Assembly (NCBI RefSeq): GCF_902498185.1
Contig: NZ_CABVIX010000009.1
Coordinates: 154,016 to 218,015 of the forward strand
Direction of reading: 5' to 3'
Source of the DNA: Pseudomonas fluorescens
GTDB lineage: Bacteria > Pseudomonadota > Gammaproteobacteria > Pseudomonadales > Pseudomonadaceae
DNA length: 64,000 nt
Made by a program: the position numbers and the translations under genes. Shown here one piece after another: positions 8,613 to 20,001 of this stretch (the first letter of the stretch is position 1; each line of letters opens with the position of its first letter). The notes beneath the pieces are model-generated. The model was not told the DNA's origin and searched no databases. It saw only the letters and a program-made list of their open reading frames with translations.

Positions 8613-8648
8613 TTCGGGTCCCCGTTTAGCTCGATGAGGTTTTCCACC

Positions 8649-9341
8649 ATGAATAAGCCACAACCCCGCATCTGCCTGCTGGCCGGCAGTGTGCTGCTGT
8701 CGGACAGCAGTCTTGCCCAAACCCAGTACCAGGACGTGGCCGACTCCCTGCTTTACGCCCAGCTGCGGGCTGACAAGGTCGCAGTTTCCCGTTTCGACGA
8801 CTTTTCCCTCTGGTACAAGACCTATCGCGAATCCCTTTCAGGGCTCGGGTGGATGGTGCTGGCTCAATTCAATGATGCCAAGCCCGCAGCCGACATCAGT
8901 TGCCTGGCGTCTTCGCAACCGTTGCTGGCGTGGCTGGGACAGCGTCAGTCCGAGGTCGACGATCTGCTGGTCACGGCCCTCGATGCGCTGCGTGACGACG
9001 TAGCAGCCCAGCGCCACCTGTGCACCTTTACTCAACGGGCGGACGAGCAGGGCACGCAGGTGGTCGTCGAGCTGGGCATCGTCAAGCCTGGACCTGAGGT
9101 CCATGTCTGCAGTATTGCCTTGCGCACTCGGCAGCGCTTGCAGCAGTGGCCGATGGAGTCGTTGGTGCAGGGGCACGAGCTTGAAGGCGAGGTGCAGGTC
9201 AAGGGCTTGCGTCTGCTGCTGAACGACGCTTTCTACCTGCGCCATCGGGCCAATCTGCAGGCCCTGATGCTCAAGAAGAATCGCGAGGGCCGCTACAGTC
9301 TTGCCATAGGGTCACACCAGCAAGAGGTGCACAATGGATAA
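8649..9341 (+). CDS. Protein of unknown function, second of the three-paralogue cluster
   Basis: The 230-residue product is unknown to me. It begins MNKPQ, like the MDKPQ of the third product. It carries W55-Y-x2-Y-x7-G67-W68 and a late LNDAFYLRHR segment that lines up with FNKALY of the first product and FNTLLF of the third. The first 24 residues are mildly hydrophobic (ICLLAGSVLLSDSSLAQ) but lack a clear charged signal-peptide start. ATG 8649 is preferred over ATG 8634 because GAGG lies 9 bases before it. The stop overlaps the third gene by 8 bases, so these two are co-translated. Confidence 0.8.
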   Translation: MNKPQPRICLLAGSVLLSDSSLAQTQYQDVADSLLYAQLRADKVAVSRFDDFSLWYKTYRESLSGLGWMVLAQFNDAKPAADISCLASSQPLLAWLGQRQSEVDDLLVTALDALRDDVAAQRHLCTFTQRADEQGTQVVVELGIVKPGPEVHVCSIALRTRQRLQQWPMESLVQGHELEGEVQVKGLRLLLNDAFYLRHRANLQALMLKKNREGRYSLAIGSHQQEVHNG

Positions 9342-9960
9342 GCCCCAGGCGGTACTGCTTGGCTCCAGCCTCTTGTCCTTCCTGCCCGGCGTAGGGCGTC
9401 AGCAGCGTGAACTGGTCAAGCTGGCCGTGGCGCTCGCCGAGCGTGCGACCCGTAGCGCCCATGAAGACGGGCTGGTCGATGACTGGCTCGGTTATTACCG
9501 TAATCAGCTGCGGTTCTTCGGTTGGGACGCGGTGCAGCCTGAGGACATACATTGGCCGGAAGGGGAGCCGCAGGTGATGGTCGACAAGGCGCTGAGCACC
9601 ATTGCCGAAACGGGGGGGGAGCATTTCGCCATCGCTTCGGGCATGGCGCTGCAACGGCTCACTTCGGATACCGGCGGCCTGTTGCGGTTCGAGAACTACG
9701 CCCGTACCCATGGGCATTTCCAGCTGCTGCCCTGCGCACCCTCCGGCAGCAACCGCGTAGACATGGTGATCTATCACGAGAGAGGCTCAAGTTCGTCGTT
9801 TTCCTCAGGGTTTCTTTCCCTGGACCGGGATAGCGTGGACGTTCGGGCTGAATTGGTGCGCTTCAATACGCTGCTCTTCGACCAGCAGCACCGGCCGCGG
9901 GTGCAACAGTCGCTGGTGGAGGTGGCGTTGCGCAACCTCACCGAGTACGAACTCCAGTGA
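9334..9960 (+). CDS. Protein of unknown function, third of the three-paralogue cluster
   Basis: The 208-residue product is unknown to me. W51-L-x2-Y-x7-G63-W64 matches the shared motif, and the C-terminus R-x2-V-x3-L...N-L-T-EYEL matches that of the first product closely. A serine-rich loop, RGSSSSFSSG, sits near residue 150. GAGGTG lies just before ATG 9334, which is inside the end of the second gene. The stop at 9960 directly abuts the stop of retS on the other strand, leaving no intergenic base and so no room for a terminator. Confidence 0.8.
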   Translation: MDKPQAVLLGSSLLSFLPGVGRQQRELVKLAVALAERATRSAHEDGLVDDWLGYYRNQLRFFGWDAVQPEDIHWPEGEPQVMVDKALSTIAETGGEHFAIASGMALQRLTSDTGGLLRFENYARTHGHFQLLPCAPSGSNRVDMVIYHERGSSSSFSSGFLSLDRDSVDVRAELVRFNTLLFDQQHRPRVQQSLVEVALRNLTEYELQ

Positions 9961-12726
<2,766 letters not shown>

Positions 12727-12821
12727 GACGAAATCCCTTCTTAGCAAAATGCCGAATCGTAACTATGCGCGGCGCGCCAAGGCCAAGGCAAGGCCCAAGC
12801 CGGGCGCTGTCGACGAGCCGC

Positions 12822-12849
12822 AAGCCGTGGGCACATGGCGTCACGGCTT
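12822..12849 (-). terminator. Hairpin downstream of purD
   Basis: AAGCCGTG (12822-12829) pairs with CACGGCTT (12842-12849), 12 bases past the purD stop. The T-run is short, so termination strength is uncertain. It separates purD from retS. Confidence 0.5.
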
Positions 12850-12861
12850 TTGAGAGCACGC

Positions 12862-14157
12862 TTACTGCTGGTCTTCACCGCGCTCGCGGGCAATGGCACG
12901 ATAGCCAATGTCGTTGCGGTAGAAACTGCCGTCCCAGCGGACCTCCCGGGCCAGGCGGTAGGCCTGCTGCTGGGCGGCTTCGACGGTTTCGCCCAGTGCG
13001 GTGGCGCACAGCACGCGGCCGCCGTTGGCAACCACTTGACCTTCCTTGAGGGCGGTCCCGGCATGGAAGACCTTGCCGGTCAGCTGGGCAGCCGCGTCCA
13101 GGCCTTCGATCGCAGCGCCTTTGCTGTAGTCGCCCGGGTAGCCACCGGCAGCCAGGACCACGCCCAGGCTCGGCCGTGGGTTCCACTGGGCTTCGACCTT
13201 GTCCAGCGCCTTGGCGAAGGCCGCTTCGATCAGCAGTACCAGGCTCGACTCCAGACGCATCATGATGGGCTGGGTTTCCGGATCGCCGAAACGGCAATTG
13301 AACTCGATGACCTTGGGATTTCCCGCCTTGTCGATCATCAGACCGGCATACAGGAAGCCTGTATAGACATTGCCTTCCTCGGCCATGCCGCGCACGGTCG
13401 GCCAGATCACCTGGTCCATGACGCGCTGGTGTACCTCGGCGGTCACTACCGGGGCAGGGGAGTAGGCGCCCATGCCGCCGGTGTTAGGGCCGCTGTCGCC
13501 GTCGCCGACGCGCTTGTGGTCCTGGCTCGTGGCCATCGGCAGCACATTGTGGCCGTCGACCATCACGATGAAGCTGGCTTCCTCGCCGTCGAGAAACTCT
13601 TCGATGACCACGCGCGAACCGGCTTCGCCGAAGGCGTTGCCCGCAAGCATGTCACGCACGGCGTCTTCGGCTTCGGCCAGGGTCATCGCAACGATCACGC
13701 CCTTGCCCGCGGCCAGGCCGTCGGCCTTGATGACGATCGGCGCGCCCTTTTCCTGCAGGTAGGCCAGGGCCGGCTCGATCTCGGTGAAGTTCTGGTAGTC
13801 GGCGGTCGGGATCTTGTGGCGCGCCAGGAAGTCCTTGGTGAAGGCCTTAGAACCTTCGAGCTGCGCCGCGCCTTTGGTAGGGCCGAAGCAGTCGAGATTG
13901 CGGCTGCGGAACAGATCGACAACGCCTGCGACCAGTGGCGCTTCCGGGCCGACGATGGTCAGGTCGACGTTCTTCTCGGCGAAGTCGGCCAGTTGCTCCA
14001 GGGCAGTGACCTGGATGTCGACGTTCTCGCACTTGGCTTCAGTGGCGGTACCGGCGTTGCCGGGGGCGACGAAGACTCTCTCGACCCGTGGGTCCTGGGC
14101 GACTTTCCAGGCCAGGGCGTGCTCGCGACCGCCATTGCCGATGATCAAAACTTTCAT
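12862..14157 (-). CDS. purD: Phosphoribosylamine-glycine ligase PurD
   Basis: PurD joins phosphoribosylamine and glycine with ATP to give GAR, the second step of purine synthesis. The 431-residue product is full length. It starts MKVLIIGNGGREHALAWK and has the ATP-grasp blocks AAGKGVIVA and EFNCRFGDPE. GAGG lies before ATG 14157. It follows purH on the same strand after a 190-base gap that holds two RNA hairpins, one of them very long. Confidence 0.97.
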   Translation of the reverse strand: MKVLIIGNGGREHALAWKVAQDPRVERVFVAPGNAGTATEAKCENVDIQVTALEQLADFAEKNVDLTIVGPEAPLVAGVVDLFRSRNLDCFGPTKGAAQLEGSKAFTKDFLARHKIPTADYQNFTEIEPALAYLQEKGAPIVIKADGLAAGKGVIVAMTLAEAEDAVRDMLAGNAFGEAGSRVVIEEFLDGEEASFIVMVDGHNVLPMATSQDHKRVGDGDSGPNTGGMGAYSPAPVVTAEVHQRVMDQVIWPTVRGMAEEGNVYTGFLYAGLMIDKAGNPKVIEFNCRFGDPETQPIMMRLESSLVLLIEAAFAKALDKVEAQWNPRPSLGVVLAAGGYPGDYSKGAAIEGLDAAAQLTGKVFHAGTALKEGQVVANGGRVLCATALGETVEAAQQQAYRLAREVRWDGSFYRNDIGYRAIARERGEDQQ

Positions 14158-14177
14158 GTCAAACCTCGATGTTCTTT

Positions 14178-14206
14178 AGAGCGGAAGGCGAAGCCTCCCG
14201 CGCTCT
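14178..14206 (-). repeat. Small imperfect hairpin in the purH-purD gap
   Basis: AGAGCG (14178-14183) pairs with CGCTCT (14201-14206), and GAAGGC with GCCTCC continues the stem with one mismatch around a GAA loop. It lies about 20 bases before the purD start. Confidence 0.4.
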
Positions 14207-14227
14207 GTTCGCGGTAGGAGGTCGCAA

Positions 14228-14330
14228 TGAAGCAGGTAGATGCAAGGCGGGGCCGGTTTCGATGAGCGCAGTTGCCGTCTGGCAATGAGCATCAGCGGAA
14301 CCGGCCCCAACGCAGCAGATGCCTGCTTCA
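14228..14330 (-). ncRNA. Rod-like 103-base stem structure in the purH-purD gap
   Basis: Four nested perfect pairings share one centre: TGAAGCAGG/CCTGCTTCA (14228-14236 with 14322-14330), GGGGCCGGTT/AACCGGCCCC (14249-14258 with 14299-14308), GATG/CATC (14261-14264 with 14290-14293), and TTGCC-GTCT-GGCAA at the tip (14272-14285). The fold works on either strand. It is 17 bases below the purH stop. It could be a purH-purD mRNA control or processing element, an unlinked small RNA, or a repeat-derived hairpin. Confidence 0.5.
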
Positions 14331-14347
14331 GTGCGGCCGTTTGCCTA

Positions 14348-15955
14348 TCAGTGGCGGAAGTGGCGCATGCCGGTGAACACCATCGCGATGCCGGCTTCGT
14401 CGGCAGCTGCGATCACTTCGGCATCACGCATCGAGCCACCTGGCTGGATGACAGCAGTGATGCCCACCTTGGCAGCGTTGTCGATGCCATCACGGAACGG
14501 GAAGAACGCATCGGACGCCATGACCGCACCCGCAACCTGCAGGCCCGCATGTTCAGCCTTGATCGCCGCGATGCGCGCCGAATTGACGCGGCTCATCTGG
14601 CCGGCGCCGACACCGATGGTCTGGCGGTTCTTGGCGTAGACGATGGCGTTGGACTTGACGAACTTGGCCACTTTCCAGGCAAAGATCAGGTCGTGGATCT
14701 CTTGCTCGCTCGGTGCGCGCTGTGTCACGACCTTGAGGTCTTCGGCGCGGATCATGCCGTTGTCGCGGCTCTGTACCAGCAGGCCGCCGTTGACGCGCTT
14801 GTAGTCCCAGGCAGCGGCACGTTCGGCCGACCACTCGCCGCACACCAGCAGGCGTACGTTGGCCTTGGCGGCCACCACGGCGCGGGCTTCTTCGCTGACG
14901 CTTGGGGCAATGATCACTTCGACGAACTGGCGCTCGACAATGGCCTTGGCAGTTTGCGCGTCCAGCTCGCGGTTGAACGCGATGATGCCGCCAAACGCCG
15001 ACTCGGTGTCGGTGGCGTAGGCCAGGTCGTAGGCTTTGGCGATCCCGCCCTCGTCATCCGGGCAAACGGCAACGCCGCAGGGGTTGGCATGCTTGACGAT
15101 GACACAGGCCGGCTTGGTGAAGCTCTTCACGCACTCGAGCGCGGCGTCGGTGTCGGCCACGTTGTTGTATGACAGCTCCTTGCCTTGCAGCTGCCTGGCG
15201 GTGGCGATACCCACCTCGGCAGGCTTGGCTTCGACATAGAACGCCGCGCTCTGGTGCGGGTTCTCGCCGTAGCGCATTTCCTGGGCCTTGACGAACTGGC
15301 TGTTGAAGGTGCGGGGGAATTCACTGCGGCCTTCGGTTTCCAGGGTTTCGCGGGACTGGTCGATGGTGCCCATGTAGTTGGCGATCATGCCGTCGTAGGC
15401 AGCGGTGTGCTCGAACGCCTTGAGCATCAGGTCGAAGCGCTGGGCGTAGGTCAGTCCACCGGACTTGAGGTTCTCGAGTACGCCGGCGTAGTCGCTGGCG
15501 TTGACCACGATGGCCACGTCCTTGTGGTTCTTCGCGGCCGAACGGACCATGGTCGGACCCCCGATGTCGATGTTCTCGACGGCGGTCGGCAGGTCACAGC
15601 CAGGCTTGGCGATGGTTGCCTCGAACGGGTACAGATTGACAGCGACCAGGTCGATCGGCTTGATGCCGTGCTCGCTCATGATGGCGTCGTCGGTACCGCG
15701 GCGGCCGAGGATGCCGCCATGGATCTTCGGATGCAGGGTCTTGACCCGGCCGTCCATCATTTCGGCGAAGCCGGTGTAGTCGGCCACTTCCACCGCGGCG
15801 ACCCCGTTGTCCTTGAGCAGCTTGTAGGTACCACCGGTGGACAGGATCTCGACACCGAGCTGCTGCAGCTCACGGGCGAATTCGAGGATCCCGGTCTTGT
15901 CGGAGACGCTGATCAAGGCGCGGCGGATCGGCAGGCGGGTAGTCTGGTCGGTCAT
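14348..15955 (-). CDS. purH: Bifunctional AICAR formyltransferase/IMP cyclohydrolase PurH
   Basis: PurH carries out the last two steps to IMP: formyl transfer to AICAR and ring closure. The N-terminal MGS-like cyclohydrolase domain (about 1-200) includes STGGTYKLL and DGRVKTLHPK. The C-terminal transformylase includes KHANPCGVAV. With ATG 15955 (MTDQTTRLPIRRAL) the length is 535 residues, as in other pseudomonads; an ATG four codons upstream is possible. A terminator at 15985-16020 separates it from fis, so it needs its own promoter. Confidence 0.97.
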   Translation of the reverse strand: MTDQTTRLPIRRALISVSDKTGILEFARELQQLGVEILSTGGTYKLLKDNGVAAVEVADYTGFAEMMDGRVKTLHPKIHGGILGRRGTDDAIMSEHGIKPIDLVAVNLYPFEATIAKPGCDLPTAVENIDIGGPTMVRSAAKNHKDVAIVVNASDYAGVLENLKSGGLTYAQRFDLMLKAFEHTAAYDGMIANYMGTIDQSRETLETEGRSEFPRTFNSQFVKAQEMRYGENPHQSAAFYVEAKPAEVGIATARQLQGKELSYNNVADTDAALECVKSFTKPACVIVKHANPCGVAVCPDDEGGIAKAYDLAYATDTESAFGGIIAFNRELDAQTAKAIVERQFVEVIIAPSVSEEARAVVAAKANVRLLVCGEWSAERAAAWDYKRVNGGLLVQSRDNGMIRAEDLKVVTQRAPSEQEIHDLIFAWKVAKFVKSNAIVYAKNRQTIGVGAGQMSRVNSARIAAIKAEHAGLQVAGAVMASDAFFPFRDGIDNAAKVGITAVIQPGGSMRDAEVIAAADEAGIAMVFTGMRHFRH

Positions 15956-15984
15956 TTCAGATTCCATAACGCGGTGGAGTCAGC

Positions 15985-16020
15985 AAAAAAGGCGACCTCA
16001 TCGAATGGGAGCCGCCTTTT
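15985..16020 (-). terminator. Rho-independent terminator of dusB-fis
   Basis: AAAAGGCG (15987-15994) pairs with CGCCTTTT (16013-16020). Read leftward, the stem is followed by a run of six T residues. It lies 17 bases past the fis stop. Confidence 0.8.
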
Positions 16021-16036
16021 CTGGTTTGGGTTCTGG

Positions 16037-16357
16037 TTACAACAGATCGTACTGCTTGAGTTTCTTGCGCAGGGTGCCTCGGTTGAGCCCGAGCATCTCG
16101 CTGGCCTTGGTCTGGTTGCCCTTGACGTGGTTCATCACGCTTTCGAGCAGAGGTGCTTCGACTTCAGAGAGCACCAGGTTGTACACGTCCGTGACGGTGG
16201 CCCCTTCGAGGTGGGCAAAATAATTGTGCAGCGCCTTTTCAACACTGCCGCGAAGGGTCTGACCCTCTTCGCTCGGCGTATTCAGGTGCTGTTTGAGGTT
16301 GACGTTGTCGCTCACGGGCGTTGTTCCACTCACTAAAGTCTCGGTCATCATCGTCAT
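16037..16357 (-). CDS. fis: DNA-binding protein Fis
   Basis: Fis is a small nucleoid protein that bends DNA and tunes rRNA promoters, recombination and supercoiling. The 106-residue product has the full family layout. The C-terminal helix-turn-helix reads NQTKASEMLGLNRGTLRKKL and ends KQYDLL. The start overlaps the dusB stop by 4 bases (ATGA), so the two are translationally coupled, the dusB-fis arrangement also seen in enteric bacteria. Confidence 0.97.
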   Translation of the reverse strand: MTMMTETLVSGTTPVSDNVNLKQHLNTPSEEGQTLRGSVEKALHNYFAHLEGATVTDVYNLVLSEVEAPLLESVMNHVKGNQTKASEMLGLNRGTLRKKLKQYDLL

Positions 16358-17367
16358 GCGGCCACCCCTTGTCCGTCCTCTGTCTCAAGGCTCTGTCGAC
16401 GTTCGCAGAAAAACTCGCGGACGTTGGCGCACTGCGCTTGCGTATCTTCCAAAGCGTTGAACCGGGCACGGAACTCCCTGCCGCCCGGTCGTGTTGCCAG
16501 GTACCAGCCCACATGCTTGCGGGCGATACGCACACCCATCACGTCGCCATAGAAGGCGTGCAGCGCGGCAAGGTGCTCCAGCAGAATCTGTTCAACTTCA
16601 TCCAGTCCAGGCGCCGGCAATTGCTCGCCGGTACGCAGGTAGTGATCGACCTCGCGAAAGATCCACGGCCGCCCCTGGGCCGCACGGCCGATCAGCAGGC
16701 CGTCGACGCCCGTGGCATCCAGCACGGCCCGGGCCTTTTGCGGCGAGGTGATGTCACCATTGGCAAAAACCGGAATCGATACCGCCTGCTTGATGGCAGC
16801 GATGGTGTCGTATTCGGCTTCGCCTGTGTACAAGTCAGCGCGTGTGCGGCCATGCACCGCCAGCGCCTGGATGCCGGCCTGCTCGGCAATCCTTGCCACA
16901 ATCAGGCCGTTCTTGCTCGCCCGGTCCCAGCCGGTGCGTATCTTCAGGGTCACCGGGACATCCACCGCGCCGACGACGGCATGGAGGATCTCGGTAACCA
17001 GAGCTTCATCTTTCAATAAAGCAGAGCCTGCGGCCTTGTTGCACACTTTTTTCGCCGGACAGCCCATGTTGATATCGATGATCTGCGCCCCGGCTTCGAC
17101 GTTGGCCCGGGCCGCCGCCGCCAGCATCTGTGCGTCACCACCGGCGATCTGGACCGAGCGCGGCTCGGGATCACCTTCGTGGATGCGGCGCAGACGCGAC
17201 TTGCGGCTGTTCCAGAGGCTCATGTCGCTGGACACCATTTCGGACACCACCATGCCCGCACCCAGGCGTTGGCACAGTAGCCGGAAAGGCTGGTCCGTGA
17301 CCCCGGCCATGGGCGCGAGGATCAGGTTGTTCTGCAGTGTGTAAGGGCCGATGCGTACCGCCGACAT
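16354..17367 (-). CDS. dusB: tRNA-dihydrouridine synthase DusB
   Basis: DusB is an FMN enzyme that reduces uridine to dihydrouridine in tRNA with NADPH. The 337-residue product has the N-terminal LAPMAGVTDQPFR block, the catalytic cysteine in NMGCPAKKV, and HGRTRADLYTG for FMN binding. ATG 17367 follows a long AT-rich leader that probably contains the promoter for dusB-fis. Confidence 0.96.
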   Translation of the reverse strand: MSAVRIGPYTLQNNLILAPMAGVTDQPFRLLCQRLGAGMVVSEMVSSDMSLWNSRKSRLRRIHEGDPEPRSVQIAGGDAQMLAAAARANVEAGAQIIDINMGCPAKKVCNKAAGSALLKDEALVTEILHAVVGAVDVPVTLKIRTGWDRASKNGLIVARIAEQAGIQALAVHGRTRADLYTGEAEYDTIAAIKQAVSIPVFANGDITSPQKARAVLDATGVDGLLIGRAAQGRPWIFREVDHYLRTGEQLPAPGLDEVEQILLEHLAALHAFYGDVMGVRIARKHVGWYLATRPGGREFRARFNALEDTQAQCANVREFFCERRQSLETEDGQGVAA

Positions 17368-17491
17368 AGGAATTCCCTGTTGTGGGGCCGGATCATTGGA
17401 GTTCGAAAAAGGGATGGCATGATACCCGCTCTCGGTGACCGGATAAAGATGGATTTGGATAAAATCTGAACAGCTCGGGGCTTATTACTGA

Positions 17492-17577
17492 AAGCTTCAA
17501 GCTGCACGTTTCAAGCGGCAAGAAGAGCTGGATCGGCATGCTGCCTGGCTTTTCTTGTCGCTTGAGGCTTGAAGCTT
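17492..17577. repeat. Long imperfect palindrome after the DUF3426 gene
   Basis: AAGCTTCAAG (17492-17501) matches CTTGAAGCTT (17568-17577) perfectly. CAAGCGGCAAGAA (17512-17524) matches TTCTTGTCGCTTG (17552-17564) with one mismatch. AAGCTTCAAGC-type repeats recur between genes in pseudomonads. It begins 11 bases past the stop at 17588 and may end or stabilise that transcript. Confidence 0.55.
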
Positions 17578-17587
17578 GCCACTGCCC

Positions 17588-18904
17588 TTACTCTGGAGAG
17601 CGGAAGCTCAGGCTGTAGTTGACGGCCTTCGGGCCTGGATCGAGGATGTCCAGGGCGATGTGGATCGGGGTCTGGCTGGGCATTTCGCCGCGTCCGGCGA
17701 GTTCGCCGCTGAGATACTCGGCAGGCTTGAAGCGCCGGCTGGCGATCAACTGGCCGTTGAGATCGGAAAAGCGCAGCTCGAGCGAAGGGAAGGGCTGGGC
17801 GAAGGGCGCACGATTGTAGATGATCGCGTCGACGATCAGCGCACCCTTGAAGTCCGGATGGCTGCGCACCACCAGGTTGCTGCTCTTGATCCGGGCGATG
17901 TCCACGCGGGTCGGCACCGTGCAGCCTACCGCCGGGCACAGTTGCTGAAACCACGGCCGGTACCGGTCATGACGGGCAAGTTCGTCGAAATGGAACCACA
18001 GGTACTGGAACCCCAGGAGTCCTGCCGCCAGGAGTACCAGCGCGCCCCAGACCAGCCGCTTTCGCCAGTTGGTCCTGGGTTTCTGCCAGTCGAGCTGCAG
18101 CGGGTCATCGACCAGGTCGATGAGCGGCTCCTTGCGCCCCGGGCGCTCGACATTGGCGACCAGGCCGGGCTCCAGGCGTTCCTCTGGTTCATCGAGCAGG
18201 GCGTCGTGGCCATCGCGGGCCGAAAAGTGCTCACCTGCCTCTTCGTCGTCACGGGCTGACAAGCGGTCTTGGGACCGTTCGTCGTCCGAGGGTTCGGACA
18301 GCTCGTAGGGCTCGGTAATGCGCGCGCGGTCTCGGTGGTCGACCTGGGGCTCATCATCCGCATTGAGGTCAAGGTTGCTCAGCGAGGGTTCCGTGCGATC
18401 GCCAGCTTCCTGCTCCGGCTCGTCCGCCTGCTCCACGATGAGCGGCGGGGCAGGCTCTTCGGGCAGGTCGGGTTCTGGCTGAGCGTCGCGAGCAGTGCCG
18501 AACGGTGTGTTGGCATCATCGGACTCGTCCATGTCCGGCTCGTCGCGCCGGGCATGGAGGCGTTCGTCGGCTGCCTCGGCGCGGCGGTCGCGAACGCCGC
18601 CACGACGTTCGAGCCGGGCCAGTTCCTGGTCAAGGTCGAGGTCGTCCAGCGACTGCTCTGTGCTGTCCCGGTGCTGAGGCTGCGCTTGCGGCTGCGGGTG
18701 TGAGTCCGCGCTGGGCGCAAGCACCGCTTCAGGCGCTGGTACAGCGTTCGCCGCGCCGCTCTGCTCGAGCAGCTGCTTGGCGGCATTGAATACCTGCAGG
18801 CACGCGCCGCAGCGCACCACACCCCGCGCCAGGCTCAGCTGGTGATGCGTGACGCGAAAACTGGTCTGGCAATGGGGGCACTGGGTGACGAAACTGTCAG
18901 TCAT
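17588..18904 (-). CDS. Zinc-ribbon membrane protein with DUF3426 domain
   Basis: The 438-residue product starts with an MJ0042-type zinc ribbon: C9-x2-C12 (CPHC) and C32-x2-C35 (CGAC). A long acidic, low-complexity segment follows (about 50-250). One membrane segment lies near residues 290-310 (VLLAAGLLGFQYLWFHF), and a C-terminal DUF3426 domain follows. The function is not known. The same gene sits upstream of dusB-fis and downstream of prmA in P. aeruginosa, so the context is conserved. The acidic linker is rich in Asp, Glu, Arg and Pro and is probably disordered. Confidence 0.88.
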   Translation of the reverse strand: MTDSFVTQCPHCQTSFRVTHHQLSLARGVVRCGACLQVFNAAKQLLEQSGAANAVPAPEAVLAPSADSHPQPQAQPQHRDSTEQSLDDLDLDQELARLERRGGVRDRRAEAADERLHARRDEPDMDESDDANTPFGTARDAQPEPDLPEEPAPPLIVEQADEPEQEAGDRTEPSLSNLDLNADDEPQVDHRDRARITEPYELSEPSDDERSQDRLSARDDEEAGEHFSARDGHDALLDEPEERLEPGLVANVERPGRKEPLIDLVDDPLQLDWQKPRTNWRKRLVWGALVLLAAGLLGFQYLWFHFDELARHDRYRPWFQQLCPAVGCTVPTRVDIARIKSSNLVVRSHPDFKGALIVDAIIYNRAPFAQPFPSLELRFSDLNGQLIASRRFKPAEYLSGELAGRGEMPSQTPIHIALDILDPGPKAVNYSLSFRSPE

Positions 18905-18930
18905 GCGGCGGTCCGGGGTTATGCAGCGAT

Positions 18931-19824
18931 TTATTCCAGGCCCGCCTGACGGCGGCGACCACTGATGCGCACCCAGCCGTCGCGCACGACAATCGGGTCC
19001 AGTTCGAAGTTGGCAGCGTAGGCGGCAGCCACTTCCTCGCCCTGTTCGGCGAGGATGCCCGACAGCGCCAGCAGGCCGCCGGGACGCACCAGCGTGGACA
19101 GTTGCGGCGCCAGCGAAACCAGCGGCCCGGCAAGAATGTTGGCGACCAGTACATCGGCTTGCATGGCCGGCATCTGCTCGGGCAGATACAAGGCCAGGCG
19201 GGCTTCGGCGATACCGTTGCGACCGGCGTTGTCACGCGACGCTTCAAGCGCCTGAACATCGATGTCGGTGCCGACCGCTTCACGGGCGCCGAGCAGTAGC
19301 GAGGCGATGGCCAGGATCCCTGAGCCACAACCGAAATCCAGTACCTGGACGCCCTCGAGTTGCTGGCCGTCAAGCCATTCCAGGCACAGCGCGGTGGTCG
19401 GATGGGTGCCAGTGCCGAAGGCCAGGCCCGGGTCGAGCAGCAGGTTGACCGCCTCGGCATCCGGTGCTTCATGCCAGCTCGGTACGATCCACAGGCGATG
19501 GCCGAAGCGCATCGGCTTGAAGTTGTCCATCCAGCTGCGCTCCCAGTCCTGGTCCTCGATGACCTCGGCCTGGTGCTGAGGCAGTTCGGCATCGGTCAGC
19601 AGGCGCAGGTGGGCGAACACTGCGTCGGGCTCGGCATCGGCTTCGAACAGTGCCAGCAGGTGGGTATTGGACCACAGCGGGGTGGTGTTGAGGTCCGGTT
19701 CGAAGATCGGCTGGTCCTCGGCATCCATGAAAGTCACGGACACGGCGCCGACTTCGAGCAGGGCGTCTTCGTAGGTTTCGGCTTGTTCCGGGCTGATGGC
19801 CAGACGTACTTGCAGCCAGGGCAT
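18931..19824 (-). CDS. prmA: Ribosomal protein L11 methyltransferase PrmA
   Basis: PrmA trimethylates ribosomal protein L11 with SAM. The 297-residue product begins MPWLQVRLA and has the SAM loop VLDFGCGSGILAIA and the NILAGPL motif typical of PrmA. ATG 19824 is preferred over GTG 19833 because AAAGGTG precedes it and the length then matches the family. It sits 26 bases upstream of the zinc-ribbon gene on the same strand. Confidence 0.96.
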   Translation of the reverse strand: MPWLQVRLAISPEQAETYEDALLEVGAVSVTFMDAEDQPIFEPDLNTTPLWSNTHLLALFEADAEPDAVFAHLRLLTDAELPQHQAEVIEDQDWERSWMDNFKPMRFGHRLWIVPSWHEAPDAEAVNLLLDPGLAFGTGTHPTTALCLEWLDGQQLEGVQVLDFGCGSGILAIASLLLGAREAVGTDIDVQALEASRDNAGRNGIAEARLALYLPEQMPAMQADVLVANILAGPLVSLAPQLSTLVRPGGLLALSGILAEQGEEVAAAYAANFELDPIVVRDGWVRISGRRRQAGLE

Positions 19825-19953
19825 GGCGGGCACCTTTGATAAATCGTGGGGGGGCAGCTCGAGGCTGCACGTAGCCCGGCAGTTTACTGCAGCGGCGCGG
19901 CCGTGTCGCGACCCCTGTGGAGACGCCGGCGGTGCTGATGGCTCGGTCAGGGC

Positions 19954-19986
19954 AAAAAAAAACCCGGCACCAGGCCGGGTTTTTTC
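19954..19986. terminator. Bidirectional Rho-independent terminator between accC and prmA
   Basis: AACCCGG (19961-19967) pairs with CCGGGTT (19975-19981). A run of A precedes the stem and a run of T follows it, so it works in both directions. It lies 16 bases past the accC stop. Confidence 0.88.
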
Positions 19987-20001
19987 AGGCTTGCACCAGA
20001 A

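Noticed and set aside
7893..9960. Idea that the unknown trio is a known insecticidal toxin such as monalysin
   Set aside because: Lengths and motifs do not match what I know of those proteins; no function is claimed.
12835..14217. Long open frame antisense to purD
   Set aside because: Shadow of a conserved gene; no start signals.
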